DNA of 64,000 bases from JANYLB01 sp963837715. Its GTDB lineage: Bacteria; Actinomycetota; Acidimicrobiia; IMCC26256; JANYLB01. This document shows, in pieces, positions 54,960 through 63,579 of this stretch (position 1 is the stretch's first letter; each line of letters begins with the position of its first letter). The stretch spans positions 2,427,581 to 2,491,580 of the forward strand of contig CAWIOF010000002.1 in the NCBI GenBank assembly GCA_963837715.1. Reading direction: 5' to 3'. The translations under genes were made by a program, and so were the position numbers. The notes beneath the pieces were generated by a model, which worked only from the letters and a program-made list of their open reading frames with translations, ran no database searches and had not been told where the DNA came from.

Positions 54960-57143
54960 ATGCAGCGCCTCGCCCGATCGTGCTATCGACACCGCCGGAT
55001 CGTCCTGGGGGCTTGGGTTGTGCTCCTGGTGGGCCTCATGGCGCTCGCGAGCACCGCCGGCGGGGTGTTCAAGGTCGACTTCTCGCTCCCGGGATCGGAG
55101 AGCGAGCGGGCGTTCGACATCCTGGAGGCCCGGGGGTTCGCCGACCGGACCGGTGAGCAGGGCCAGATCGTCTTCTCGGCCCCGCAGGGCATCGACGACC
55201 CCGCGGTCGAAGCCGCGATGCAGGACTTCTTCGCCGACATCGAACAGTCGGTCGAGGGCGTCACGATCGTCAGCCCGTACACCGAGGCCGGAGCCCGCCA
55301 GATCGCGCAGGACGGCACGATCGCGTACGCCGAGATCAACTTCACCGACCGACCGTCGTCCGAGTATCCCGACGCCGCGACGGAGATCCTCGATCTGCAA
55401 GACCAGATCGACGTGAGCGGGCTGACCGTCGAGATGGGCGGCGACATCTTCGCCGCGGAGGCGTTCGGAAGCAGCGAGGGCATCGGGCTGCTCCTCGCAG
55501 TGATCATCTTGCTCGTCGCGTTCGGCTCTGTGCTCGCCGCGGGCCTACCGATCGCGACGGCGCTGTTCGGGATCGGCTGCGGAATCGCGATCGTCCAACT
55601 CGTGGCGAACGTGATGAACATGCCCGACTTCACCACCCAGGCCGTGTTGATGATCGGGATCGGTGTGGGGATCGACTACGCGCTCTTCATCGTCACGCGC
55701 TTCCGAGAAGCACTCGCGTCGGGAAAGGATCCGGAATCCGCTGTCGTGCTTGCACTCGACACCGCGGGCCGGGCGGTCTTGTTCGCGGGTACCACCGTCG
55801 TGATCGCGCTCCTCGGACTGCTCGTGCTCAACACCCAGACGTTCCGCGGCGTCGCGGTCGGAACGACGATCGGTGTGCTCACCACCATGGCCGCGGCCCT
55901 CACGCTCCTCCCCGCGTTGCTCGGGTTCGTCGGCCGGAACGTCGACAAGCTCCGCCTCCCCCACCGCAAGGTGCCGAAGGACCCGACCCAGACGTTCTGG
56001 TACCGCTGGAGCCGCGTGGTCCAGCGTCGCCCGTGGCCGGCGTTCCTCATCGCGCTCGTGGTGCTCCTGGTGCTCGCGCTGCCGGTGTTCAGCCTCCGGC
56101 TCGGCTTCGGCGACGCGGGAAACCGACCGACGTCCGACACCACCCGTCAGGCCTACGACACGCTCTCCACGGGCTTCGGGCCCGGGTTCAACGGTCCCCT
56201 GCTCGTCGTCTCGGAGATGCCCGACGGCGCAGCCGACCTGCCGAAGCTCCAGGAGCTCGCCACCACCCTGAACGACACCCCCGGCGTCCAGTTCGCGACC
56301 CCACCCGTGCCCAATGCCGCCGGCGACGCCGCGATCATGCAGGTCTTCCCGACCACGTCGCCGCAGGACGAGCGCACCAGCGACCTCGTCGATCGACTGC
56401 GCGACGACGTGATCCCGGGCGCGCTCGGCGATTCGTCACTCGACCCCGCCGTCGGTGGTCTGCCCGCGGCTGTCAGCGACTTCTCCGCCTACACCTTCAA
56501 GATGTTGCCGGTCGTCGTGGGCATCGTGCTGCTCCTGTCGTTCCTGCTCCTCATGGTCGTCTTCCGTTCGATCCTCGTACCGCTGAAGGCCGTGGTGATG
56601 AACCTGCTCTCGGTGGGCGTGGCCTACGGGCTCATGGTCGCGGTGTTCCAGTGGGGCTGGGGTGCGAGCCTCCTCGGCGTCGGAAAGGAAGGCCCAATCG
56701 AGGCGTGGGCGCCGCTCATGATGTTCGCGGTCGTCTTCGGTCTCTCCATGGACTACGAGGTGTTCCTCCTCAGCCGGATCAAGGAGGAGTACGACCGCAC
56801 CGGCGACAACGCCGGCGCGGTGGCCGACGGGCTCGCGGCCACGGCCCGGGTCATCACCGCCGCCGCCGCGATCATGGTGTGTGTGTTCGGTGCCTTCGTG
56901 CTCGGTCCCGACCGTGCGCTCAAGCTCTTCGGCTTCGGCATGGCCGTCGCCGTGCTCGTCGACGCGACCATCGTCCGGCTGATCCTCGTCCCCGCGACGA
57001 TGGAGCTCCTCGGCGACAAGAACTGGTGGCTGCCCGGATGGCTCGACCGCATCCTTCCCGTCGTGCACGTCGAGGCCCAGGTCGACGACCCCGACGCCGA
57101 GCTCGCCGCGCTGACCCGGGAGGAAGCGGCGACCCGGCCATAG
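54960..57143 (+). CDS. MMPL/RND-family membrane transporter
   Basis: The 727-residue protein repeats the MMPL plan seen at 2868-5177: first helix RIVLGAWVVLLVGLMALAS, GVGIDYALFIVTRFREA in the first block and GLSMDYEVFLLSRIKEEYDRT in the second. Aspartates in the membrane motifs likely carry protons. GGAGG lies 4 bases before the ATG. It is not adjacent to lipid biosynthesis genes, so the cargo is unknown. Confidence 0.9.
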   Translation: MQRLARSCYRHRRIVLGAWVVLLVGLMALASTAGGVFKVDFSLPGSESERAFDILEARGFADRTGEQGQIVFSAPQGIDDPAVEAAMQDFFADIEQSVEGVTIVSPYTEAGARQIAQDGTIAYAEINFTDRPSSEYPDAATEILDLQDQIDVSGLTVEMGGDIFAAEAFGSSEGIGLLLAVIILLVAFGSVLAAGLPIATALFGIGCGIAIVQLVANVMNMPDFTTQAVLMIGIGVGIDYALFIVTRFREALASGKDPESAVVLALDTAGRAVLFAGTTVVIALLGLLVLNTQTFRGVAVGTTIGVLTTMAAALTLLPALLGFVGRNVDKLRLPHRKVPKDPTQTFWYRWSRVVQRRPWPAFLIALVVLLVLALPVFSLRLGFGDAGNRPTSDTTRQAYDTLSTGFGPGFNGPLLVVSEMPDGAADLPKLQELATTLNDTPGVQFATPPVPNAAGDAAIMQVFPTTSPQDERTSDLVDRLRDDVIPGALGDSSLDPAVGGLPAAVSDFSAYTFKMLPVVVGIVLLLSFLLLMVVFRSILVPLKAVVMNLLSVGVAYGLMVAVFQWGWGASLLGVGKEGPIEAWAPLMMFAVVFGLSMDYEVFLLSRIKEEYDRTGDNAGAVADGLAATARVITAAAAIMVCVFGAFVLGPDRALKLFGFGMAVAVLVDATIVRLILVPATMELLGDKNWWLPGWLDRILPVVHVEAQVDDPDAELAALTREEAATRP

Positions 57144-57203
57144 GTCACCGGTGGATCGGCGGGTGCGTCTCGTTCCCAAGGCTCGTTCCATAGGGTGTGC
57201 CGC

Positions 57204-57629
57204 ATGCCGCAGATCGAATCCATGATGCTCGCCAACCACGCCGAGGCTCACGACGGACTCCTGTACCTCATGGGCGCCGGGTTCTCCGACGTCCGACAGG
57301 TCGTGGCGGTCGGGGCGCCGCCGCCGCCGTTCCACTTCGGGATCGGTCTCAGCGTGCTCGTGGGCTGGAACGAGACCAACGTGCGCCACCACATCGTGAT
57401 CACGTTGGAACCCGAAGACGGCGGAGCGGTGCTCCTGAGCGCCGAAGCCGACCTCGAGGTGGGCCGGCCCCCGGGATCGGTAGAGGGTGGCGACCAGCGA
57501 GCCGTGCTCGCCATGACCGGCGAGGTGCAGTTCCCGACGCCGGGTGGGTACCGGTTGCTCGCGCTGCTCGGCAACCAACGCCGCAGCGCGAGCTTCCGCG
57601 TCCACCACGAGGTCCCGCCCACGATCTGA
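57204..57629 (+). CDS. DUF6941-like hypothetical protein
   Basis: The 141-residue protein reads like a compact beta-sandwich: MPQIESMMLANHAEAHDGLL, YLMGAGFSDV, then LSVLVGWNETNVRHHIVITL and GGYRLLALLGNQRRSASFRV. It resembles DUF6941, whose function is unknown. The ATG at 57,204 is preferred over an upstream GTG. A strong hairpin follows the stop. Confidence 0.6.
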   Translation: MPQIESMMLANHAEAHDGLLYLMGAGFSDVRQVVAVGAPPPPFHFGIGLSVLVGWNETNVRHHIVITLEPEDGGAVLLSAEADLEVGRPPGSVEGGDQRAVLAMTGEVQFPTPGGYRLLALLGNQRRSASFRVHHEVPPTI

Positions 57630-57642
57630 GCCGTGACGCGAG

Positions 57643-57672
57643 CGGGACGGCACCCCGAAGGGTGCCGTCCCG
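57643..57672. terminator. Strong hairpin terminator
   Basis: CGGGACGGCACCC (57643-57655) and GGGTGCCGTCCCG (57660-57672) form a perfect 13-bp stem with loop CGAA. It lies between two convergent genes. There is no U tract, as is common for hairpin terminators in high-GC actinobacteria. Confidence 0.8.
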
Positions 57673-57710
57673 GACTCGTCGATCAGGGCGTGGCGCTCAG
57701 GCTGTGGGGG

Positions 57711-58997
57711 TCACGAGGTGATGCTCCCCGCGGTCCCGACGCTCGTGACCGTGATGAACCCGTTCAGGAAGCCGGCGACGTCGTCAGCGACGTTGGTCAC
57801 GGTCGAGGTGCAGTTGGAGGTCAGCGCGTACCCGCTGGTCGCGAGCGGGAGGACCTTGGTGCCCCGGATGGAACCGGCGGTGCAGGTCGGGATGTTGATG
57901 TTCACGACCTTCTCGAACACCGCGGGCCCGGCCCGGCCGAGGAGGAAGTCGTCGACCCAGCTCCGGAGTGCGGCCGCGCCACTCGGGAAGTCGGGCGGCG
58001 TACCTGAACCCTGCGACACCGCTACCGCCGGGATGTCGACGAGCGCGCCCTGGCGGGCGGCTCCGACGGTCCCCGAGATGTTGGAGATGGCGAGGCTGAT
58101 GTTCTGACCGTCGTTGATCCCCGAGACGAGCAGGTCGGGGTTCACGTGGAGCGTGTTGAGGGCGTACAGCACGGAGTCGGCGGGGTACCCCTGGACCGCC
58201 TTGGCCGGGTAGCCGCTCAGTGTCGTCTGGTTCGTGACGGTGAGCGGACCGGCGGTTGTCTTGCGCCCGGTCCCGCTCTGGTTGGTCGCCGGAGCCGACA
58301 CCGTCACCTCGACGTTCGGGATCGTGAGCAGCTCCTCGACCGACGCGTCGATCCCGGCGCCGGCGTACCCGTCGTCGTTGGTGACGAGGACACGGAACGG
58401 GTTCGGGTGCGTGTTGAGGTAGCAGGTCGCCGTGATGTCGTAGACGCCACCGCCGGCCTCGAGGCAGGGGTGCGTGGCGGCGAACACGTTCGGCTCGTTC
58501 TGGAACGGGCGCAGGATCCAGGCCCGGAGGCTCCAGACGTCGCCGCCCTCGTCGGTCCACTCGTCGTTCGGTCCGACGAATCCGGCGGGTGCCGACGTCG
58601 ACGAGACGTTCCACTCGATGCCGACGACCTGCGATGCGGGACCGGTGCCGTCGTAGAGCAACGTGTCGGGCGCCAACGGATCGAACGTCGCGGTCGGGCC
58701 GGAGAAGCGGAACGGAGCACCCTCACCGGCGACGTACGCCGACGAGACCGCGCCGGCGGCGGTTGCGGCCGCCGCGGTGTGGTGCGCGTTCGCGATGAAC
58801 GCGGCATAGTCGAGCTGCGACGACAGGATCTTGCAGTCGTTCGCGCTCAGCACAGTACCGACTTCCGGTGCGCACCAGAACGGTTCATCCACCGATCCCG
58901 GCGCCACGGCGTACCGGTTCGCGCTCTGCAGGTGTGCGCACCCTGCGGCAACGAGCACCAGCACCAGCGCACACGCGGCAAATCGTAGGTTTCGCAA
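57711..58997 (-). CDS. SurE-like nucleotidase domain in a lipoprotein
   Basis: The ~428-residue protein begins with a lipoprotein signal (RFAACALVLVLVAAGCAH, lipobox VAAGC). Residues ~210-428 resemble SurE: RVLVTNDDGYAGAGI carries the metal-binding NDD, and VSGINDGQNISLAISNISGT matches the SGIN region. SurE is normally a cytosolic 5'/3'-nucleotidase, so surface location with a ~190-residue extra N-terminal domain is unusual. A TTG start at 58,997 with GGGGGG upstream is preferred; 59,021 is an alternative. Confidence 0.8.
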   Translation of the reverse strand: MRNLRFAACALVLVLVAAGCAHLQSANRYAVAPGSVDEPFWCAPEVGTVLSANDCKILSSQLDYAAFIANAHHTAAAATAAGAVSSAYVAGEGAPFRFSGPTATFDPLAPDTLLYDGTGPASQVVGIEWNVSSTSAPAGFVGPNDEWTDEGGDVWSLRAWILRPFQNEPNVFAATHPCLEAGGGVYDITATCYLNTHPNPFRVLVTNDDGYAGAGIDASVEELLTIPNVEVTVSAPATNQSGTGRKTTAGPLTVTNQTTLSGYPAKAVQGYPADSVLYALNTLHVNPDLLVSGINDGQNISLAISNISGTVGAARQGALVDIPAVAVSQGSGTPPDFPSGAAALRSWVDDFLLGRAGPAVFEKVVNINIPTCTAGSIRGTKVLPLATSGYALTSNCTSTVTNVADDVAGFLNGFITVTSVGTAGSITS

Positions 58998-59054
58998 TGT
59001 TCCCCCCGGAAGACCCAGCAATGTGACAGCGCACCCTAACCGCGGAGCCGGAGA

Positions 59055-59067
59055 GTGACCAGGTCAC
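59055..59067. promoter_or_regulatory. 13-bp palindrome in a divergent promoter region
   Basis: GTGACC-A-GGTCAC is a perfect odd-centred palindrome in the 157-bp space between the SurE-like and the haem-binding genes. It could be an operator; no regulator is encoded nearby. Confidence 0.35.
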
Positions 59068-59154
59068 CGTTCGATCTCACCGTCTGCGCCCGGTGGGCGC
59101 CGCAGGTCGAGATTTCCCTGTCATTCCCGGCCGAGGCAGGCAAGGATCGGCGGC

Positions 59155-59592
59155 ATGCGGAAGTGGCTGATCGTCGGGGTGCTGACCGCACTCGGTGCCC
59201 TGCTCCTGATGCAGCTCGTCCCCTACCGGGTCGACAACCCGCCGGTCGTCCAGGAGCCCGCGTGGGACAGCCCACGGACCCGCGAGCTCGCGGTGGCCGC
59301 CTGCTTCGACTGCCACAGCAACGAGACCCACACCCTCTGGTGGGAAGACATCGCGCCGTTGTCGTGGTGGATCACGAACCACGTGAAGGAAGGCCGGGAA
59401 GCGCTCAACTTCTCGGAATGGGGCTCGGGCGGCAACGGAGAAGCCGACGACGCCGCCGAGACGGTCACCGACGGATCGATGCCGCCCGACTACTACACGT
59501 GGCTCGGCATGCATGCCGACGCCGACCTGAGCCCGGCCGAGACAGCCGAGCTCGCAGCAGGACTCCGCAAGACGTTGGGCGGTGGCGGGTGA
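59155..59592 (+). CDS. Haem-binding domain c-type cytochrome
   Basis: The 145-residue protein has an N-terminal membrane anchor (MRKWLIVGVLTALGALLLM), and the haem c motif CFDCHSNETHTLWWED. PLSWWITNHVKEGREALNFS is typical of the Haem_bd domain family. Haem would be attached outside the membrane by the Ccm system encoded at 14.7-21.4 kb. Its role in electron transfer is probable but undefined. Confidence 0.85.
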   Translation: MRKWLIVGVLTALGALLLMQLVPYRVDNPPVVQEPAWDSPRTRELAVAACFDCHSNETHTLWWEDIAPLSWWITNHVKEGREALNFSEWGSGGNGEADDAAETVTDGSMPPDYYTWLGMHADADLSPAETAELAAGLRKTLGGGG

Positions 59593-59604
59593 CGACGCCG
59601 CGAG

Positions 59605-59690
59605 CTACTGGATGTGCAGGCCGGAGACGGCGCGCGCGATGACGAGGCGCTGGATCTCCGAGGTGCCCTCGAAGATCGTGTAGGTCCACG
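59605..59690 (-). pseudogene. 3' fragment of an acyl-CoA dehydrogenase gene
   Basis: The last ~25 codons read YTIFEGTSEIQRLVIARAV and end in a stop, the standard C terminus of acyl-CoA dehydrogenases. Upstream (to the right) similarity ends abruptly at about 59,690 and the following DNA is of different composition. The gene is therefore truncated by insertion, deletion or an assembly join. Confidence 0.75.
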
Positions 59691-59850
59691 AACCGCGTCT
59701 GTTGGGTGCGTCCCAGCCCGCTGACCTGCACTCCAGTTTCCGCTGCGCCCACCCAGTCCGCACGATCGCACCGAGTTGTAGGGATGAAAGTAGGGATTGG
59801 TTGACCACGTTCAGCACAGAGGCAGAGGGAGCGCGAGAGCCGGGCCCCTA

Positions 59851-59958
59851 TCAGGGCAGAAACACGTGGCTCGCGAGACCGCTGACAATGGCGACCGCAG
59901 CGAAGAACACGAAGCCGACGAGCTCAGGGAGCGGAAAAGGACGTCTGTGTCTTGTCAT
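59851..59958 (-). CDS. Possible 35-residue membrane peptide
   Basis: An ATG-initiated frame encodes a basic start (TRHRRPFPLPE) and one hydrophobic helix (LVGFVFFAAVAIVSGLASHV). AAGG lies only one base before the ATG, so initiation is doubtful. It lies between the truncated dehydrogenase and the immunity gene. It may be a single-helix protein or chance. Confidence 0.3.
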   Translation of the reverse strand: MTRHRRPFPLPELVGFVFFAAVAIVSGLASHVFLP

Positions 59959-60072
59959 GCCTTGATCATGAACGAAGGGTGGGACAGTTCCGTCGGGGTC
60001 AGAGAGCTTCACGACGGTTGTTGTCCCGACCGCAGTAGAGACTTGCGCGGGGGCGACCTACCAAAACAAGCC

Positions 60073-60414
60073 TCAACGGACCAGTCGCCAGGTACCATCG
60101 TCGTCCATGGCTGTAGCTTGTCGCCCATTGCGTATCTGGTCGATATCCTCAAAGAGATTACCCCAAACGATATCCGCCGTTGTAGCTGGCAGGAGTTTCG
60201 TTAAGTAGTAATCATCCAGAAGAAACTGCCAATTGTACCTGCGGTCGTCGAGCTGGAATCTAACGACGACTTGCAGGTCGGTACCTGCGTTTTCAAGCTC
60301 AGCATTCGACTCCATTTCGACACCGTTGACCGACAACGTCCCTTCATCGCCACTGAGGGCGCGACGAACGGCCTTAAGGACGGCTTCTGCGGAGCTACGA
60401 TCTGGGGCCACCAT
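60073..60414 (-). CDS. Putative immunity protein for the RHS-type toxin
   Basis: The 113-residue acidic protein (SSAEAVLKAVRRALSG, FQLDDRRYNWQFLLDDYYL, GNLFEDIDQIRNGRQ) has no domain I recognise. Its ATG begins exactly at the base after the toxin stop (TGAATG). Size, acidity and tight coupling after an RHS tip are the standard setting of a cognate immunity gene. The assignment rests on context. Confidence 0.6.
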   Translation of the reverse strand: MVAPDRSSAEAVLKAVRRALSGDEGTLSVNGVEMESNAELENAGTDLQVVVRFQLDDRRYNWQFLLDDYYLTKLLPATTADIVWGNLFEDIDQIRNGRQATAMDDDGTWRLVR

Positions 60415-61149
60415 TCAGGATGCCTTCTTTTTCGTGTCATTCCAGTACCACGTCATGATGCCGAGACGTCCGCCGTAGCCGTCGAATGCAGGATCCGTTC
60501 CGACACTGACAACGACTCGCCACGGGCGCATGCGTCCTCCACCGGTGTGATAGTCGCCATCGAAGATCATTAGCTCGTAAGCGATCCGAGTACCGGTGCG
60601 TTCTACTGGCTCGGTCAGCAGTGTGACCCTCGTTCTAGCAAATGCAAACGCGTCCGGTGGATGACTACCTGGATCCTCCATATTCCGAACCCAAATATGG
60701 GCATAGCCAAATCCCTGGCCCTTCCTCGTCGGTGGCTTGCCCACGCGGAGCGGAATCCTGCCCTTGATGCCCTTCGCCTTGAAATTGTCAATGACTTCGC
60801 CCGGCGGGCCCCAACTGCTCTGAGACACCGTCGTGAAACAAGCGAGGCCCGTGGGATCAGACGCGTTCGGTGGCGTCCCATTCGCATAGACATACGCTTG
60901 GCGAGTTCGCGAAGCGACAGGATCTCGAGTCAGGAATTGGCCAGTACTTGAATCGTAGTAGCGGGCTCGGAGGTATTGGAAGCCGGTTTCGTTGTCGGTG
61001 TACTCGCCGGTGTAACGGAGCGGTGTGGTGGCGGTGCCGGTGTGGCGTAGGGGCAGGGTAGTGCCGGCAGGTGGCCGACGAACGATGACGGACCCGAGAG
61101 GCCTTTTGCTATATGGTCGGTGAAGTACTGCGTTGCGCTCGAAGACCTG
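60415..61149 (-). pseudogene. Orphan RHS-core toxin tip
   Basis: The open frame encodes the RHS-repeat associated core: TPLRYTGEYTDNETGFQYL, ARYYDSSTGQFLTRDP, YVYANGTPPNASDPTGL. A ~135-residue variable C-terminal domain follows, beginning SQSSWGPPGEVIDNFKAKGI and ending GRLGIMTWYWNDTKKKAS. The large N-terminal RHS shell is missing; a stop lies at 61,150 and the only usual start in frame is a GTG at 60,828, after the core. It is probably an inactive or recombinable orphan cassette. The toxin domain could be an RNase of the BECR type, a weak inference. Confidence 0.7.
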
Positions 61150-62139
61150 TCATCTTCATCACATGGTCGGAGGAGCGAAGCAAGCTCGACCAGCACGCTC
61201 ATCTTGAACCGCTATCGAATTGATATCGACGACCCCACGAATACAGTTCTCATCGATTCACAGGCACACTTGCAACTCATTCATGGTAAGCCCAAAGAGG
61301 CCTACTATACCCACGTCAATGATCGAGTGAGAGGTGCAAGAGCTGGTGGAAGGGCCGGTATCCGTGGCGAACTCGGAGAGATTGGGAGAGAACTTCAGGA
61401 GGCATACCCTTGCCAAGAAGAGATGCAAGCTCCCTACTGGGAGCCCTATACTATTCCATTCCGATACCCCTTCCCTTTCCCTTGCCGATACCCATTCCCG
61501 CGTGACAGGCCATCGCTGGATCGAGAGGCGGCAATAGTTGAGTTCCGAATACTTGACACCACGCGTTACCGCGTCGAGTTCCAGTTGGACGCTTTTCAGT
61601 CGCTCCTGATCGATGGAAGCGATGAGGCGGTGGATGCTTGGACCGATGACAACGATTTGGACGGACGCAGCAAGTCCGGCCGTTGGGTACCACCCCACGT
61701 CTACGTGCACAACCCCCTGTATCCAACTCCAGATTTCTGGTATGTGTGGGGACTGGCTGGTATCGCCATCGAGCGAGACACCGAAAACGATGTCCGAGAC
61801 TACCTTGGGTCGGTGGGTGAGTTGCTTCCCCTTGCGTATGAGGACATTGCGTTAGAAGTTTGCAATGTTACTACGGTCGTTGATTGTCTCGATGTCGAGA
61901 AGACTGAGCGCCGGGCTAGCGGCGTTATCGCGCGGTACCACTTCCTGGTGGATCGACTGCCAGACTCTCCTCTATTCAAGATTCCAGAGACAGCGGACAT
62001 CGAAATGTTCTGTTGCAGCCAAGGGACGGCAGGCGAGGATCTCAAGTCTGTCGTCGAGCAACGAGCCCTCAGTGGACTGCGATTCGTTGAAGTTTGGCCT
62101 CAAGCATCATCAGGCTGGCCGGACGCTACGCCAGGTTGA
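61120..62139 (+). CDS. AHH-nuclease-like remnant joined to a DUF1629/Imm11-like immunity domain
   Basis: The 339-residue frame has two parts. Residues ~28-97 resemble the end of AHH/HNH toxin nucleases: NRYRIDIDDPTNTVLIDSQA, then HLQLIHGKPKEAYYTHVNDR. Residues ~136-335 resemble DUF1629/Imm11-type immunity proteins: LPLAYEDIALEVCNVTTVVD, SPLFKIPETADIEMFC and VVEQRALSGLRFVEVW. A proline/tyrosine-rich linker with short DNA repeats joins them. The immunity part may start at the ATG at 61,422 (AAGAAGAG upstream). The toxin half lacks its N-terminal part, so only the immunity part may function. Divergent from the RHS tip. Confidence 0.55.
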   Translation: MKYCVALEDLSSSSHGRRSEASSTSTLILNRYRIDIDDPTNTVLIDSQAHLQLIHGKPKEAYYTHVNDRVRGARAGGRAGIRGELGEIGRELQEAYPCQEEMQAPYWEPYTIPFRYPFPFPCRYPFPRDRPSLDREAAIVEFRILDTTRYRVEFQLDAFQSLLIDGSDEAVDAWTDDNDLDGRSKSGRWVPPHVYVHNPLYPTPDFWYVWGLAGIAIERDTENDVRDYLGSVGELLPLAYEDIALEVCNVTTVVDCLDVEKTERRASGVIARYHFLVDRLPDSPLFKIPETADIEMFCCSQGTAGEDLKSVVEQRALSGLRFVEVWPQASSGWPDATPG

Positions 62140-62539
62140 TGCGAGCTCAGCTATGCCAAATTGGGATCTCGGCAGAGGCGACGACCGGTTGCCAAGGAGG
62201 AAGCCCGGGAGCAAGGACGATCAGGTACCCGGATTGAGCGTAGGCGGCCGCGCACACTGGCGTCTCGCCCGATCGTCGCGCAGACCGACTCGAAGGAGAG
62301 TCGGGCTCCAAACACGCGCTTGGCGGCGAGCCCGCTGATATGCACGACGTCCGCTCTCCGATGTACGACGACCGTGAGCGCTTCCCGCGAAGGCCGATCC
62401 ACCTCGACTCTGCCTTAGTCATGTTGGGCGGGCGCGCCGAGTGGCACGGAATCGACTCGACTTGCTCACGCCAAACCCTCGAGCTTCGCGTGAAGCGCGA
62501 TCTGCGGGAGCTGATTCGGTGAAGTCAGTCGCGCATCGT
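62140..62539. other. Unresolved stretch in the island
   Basis: Several short overlapping frames occur on both strands; a minus-strand frame at 62151-62402 encodes LTVVVHRRADVVHISGLAAK but matches no family I know. No ribosome binding site or domain supports a gene. Confidence 0.4.
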
Positions 62540-63117
62540 CTAACCCGCCACATCCCACCGGTCGTTCAGTTTCGACTGCAGGTCGGGGCCCTTCTGCAGC
62601 GCCTTCAACGTCTTCCTCGGACCGAGAAGCAACTTCATCGTGTGTGTCACTTCGTCCTTCATCTCACCATCGAAGATCAAGGAGAGGTGGCCTTCGCGCG
62701 TCACGACGAACTCCACCTCAACCGAACCGTCTTTCAGCTTGAACTTGGGATCCTCGAACGCCGCTTCCGCAAGCCCAGAACGGATGCTGTCGACACCATA
62801 AACGATCTGATCTTCAAGGGGAAGGACGATCAGAGCACCGCTGTCACCCTGGAACAAGTCGGGGACGAGCGACATGTTGAGCACGCTCGTGTTGCTACCG
62901 GACACTTCGCGTCGCCCTTGAGGGTGAGCCCGATGAAGGGCACTTTCCACTCGAAACTTCCGCCTCCAGAGTCGTCGAAGACGGTTCGAAGCCTAAGGTC
63001 GATGCCAGCAACGACCAGATCTTCGTCGTCGCGCCCGATGTTCGCTTGCCGCACGCCGAGTTTGATCTTGCGCACGATCTCAGAAACGGTCGGCGCTGCC
63101 TTGACGTCGTCGCTCAT
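62540..63117 (-). CDS. Protein with two Trypco2-like repeats, frameshifted
   Basis: The first half (VSEIVRKIKLGVRQANIG, DLVVAGIDLRLRTVF, SFEWKVPFIGLTLKGDA) and the second half (SIRSGLAEAAFEDPKFKLKD, SVEVEFVVTREGHLSLI, EVTHTMKLLLGP) follow the same pattern: helix, beta strands, and a THT-type strand ending in P. This resembles the trypsin-co-occurring domain 2. The frame changes near 62,910; adding one base gives EVSGSNTSVLNMSLVPDL. Trypco2 domains occur with peptidases in conflict systems; no peptidase is visible in the window. Resemblance is from memory of the pattern only. Confidence 0.45.
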
Positions 63118-63210
63118 ATGACCCCGATCCCCGACTCGGTGCCCCCTGCGAGCGGAGCCTACGTTGACGGAACTCATCTGCCAAGGGGTTTGGTTAGCGC
63201 TCCCCGGCGG

Positions 63211-63506
63211 TTAGTCAGCCTTGACGTACTTGTTCGAGTTGAAGCACATCTTGTGGATGGCGCGTTGCGTCTGGTCGACCGTGTGCTTGTTCATTGCCCA
63301 ACTCATGTCAACCGTATTGAGCGTCACGTAGACGGACATGGAGTTACGACCCTGCGCTGAAGCGCAGCGACGAACTTCTCGCTGGCGATCGGGAGCGACT
63401 TCCCTTCGGCGTCGTCCGCACGGTGTGACCAAGTGTTGCTGCTATACACGATCTCACCGTAACGATCCCGAGGCTCGAGAGATTCGACGGCTCTCAGAGC
63501 CCGCAA
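63211..63506 (-). CDS. Hypothetical protein C-terminal part, frameshifted
   Basis: Two frames join near 63,362: RDRYGEIVYSSNTWSHRADD, then KSLPIASEKFVAAL, and after the shift MSVYVTLNTVDMSWAMNKHT and AIHKMCFNSNKYVKAD. The composition looks coding and matches the neighbouring island gene. The family and the start are not recognised. Confidence 0.35.
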
Positions 63507-63579
63507 CCTACGCCGGCGGCGAGCCTTACTGGACCTCCCTCCTAGAACTCGCTGGCACAGACGGTTAGCTCCGGGGCGC

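Noticed and set aside
62950..63000. A tRNA-like GGTTCGAAGCC stretch
   Set aside because: No acceptor, D-loop or anticodon arms can be drawn around it.
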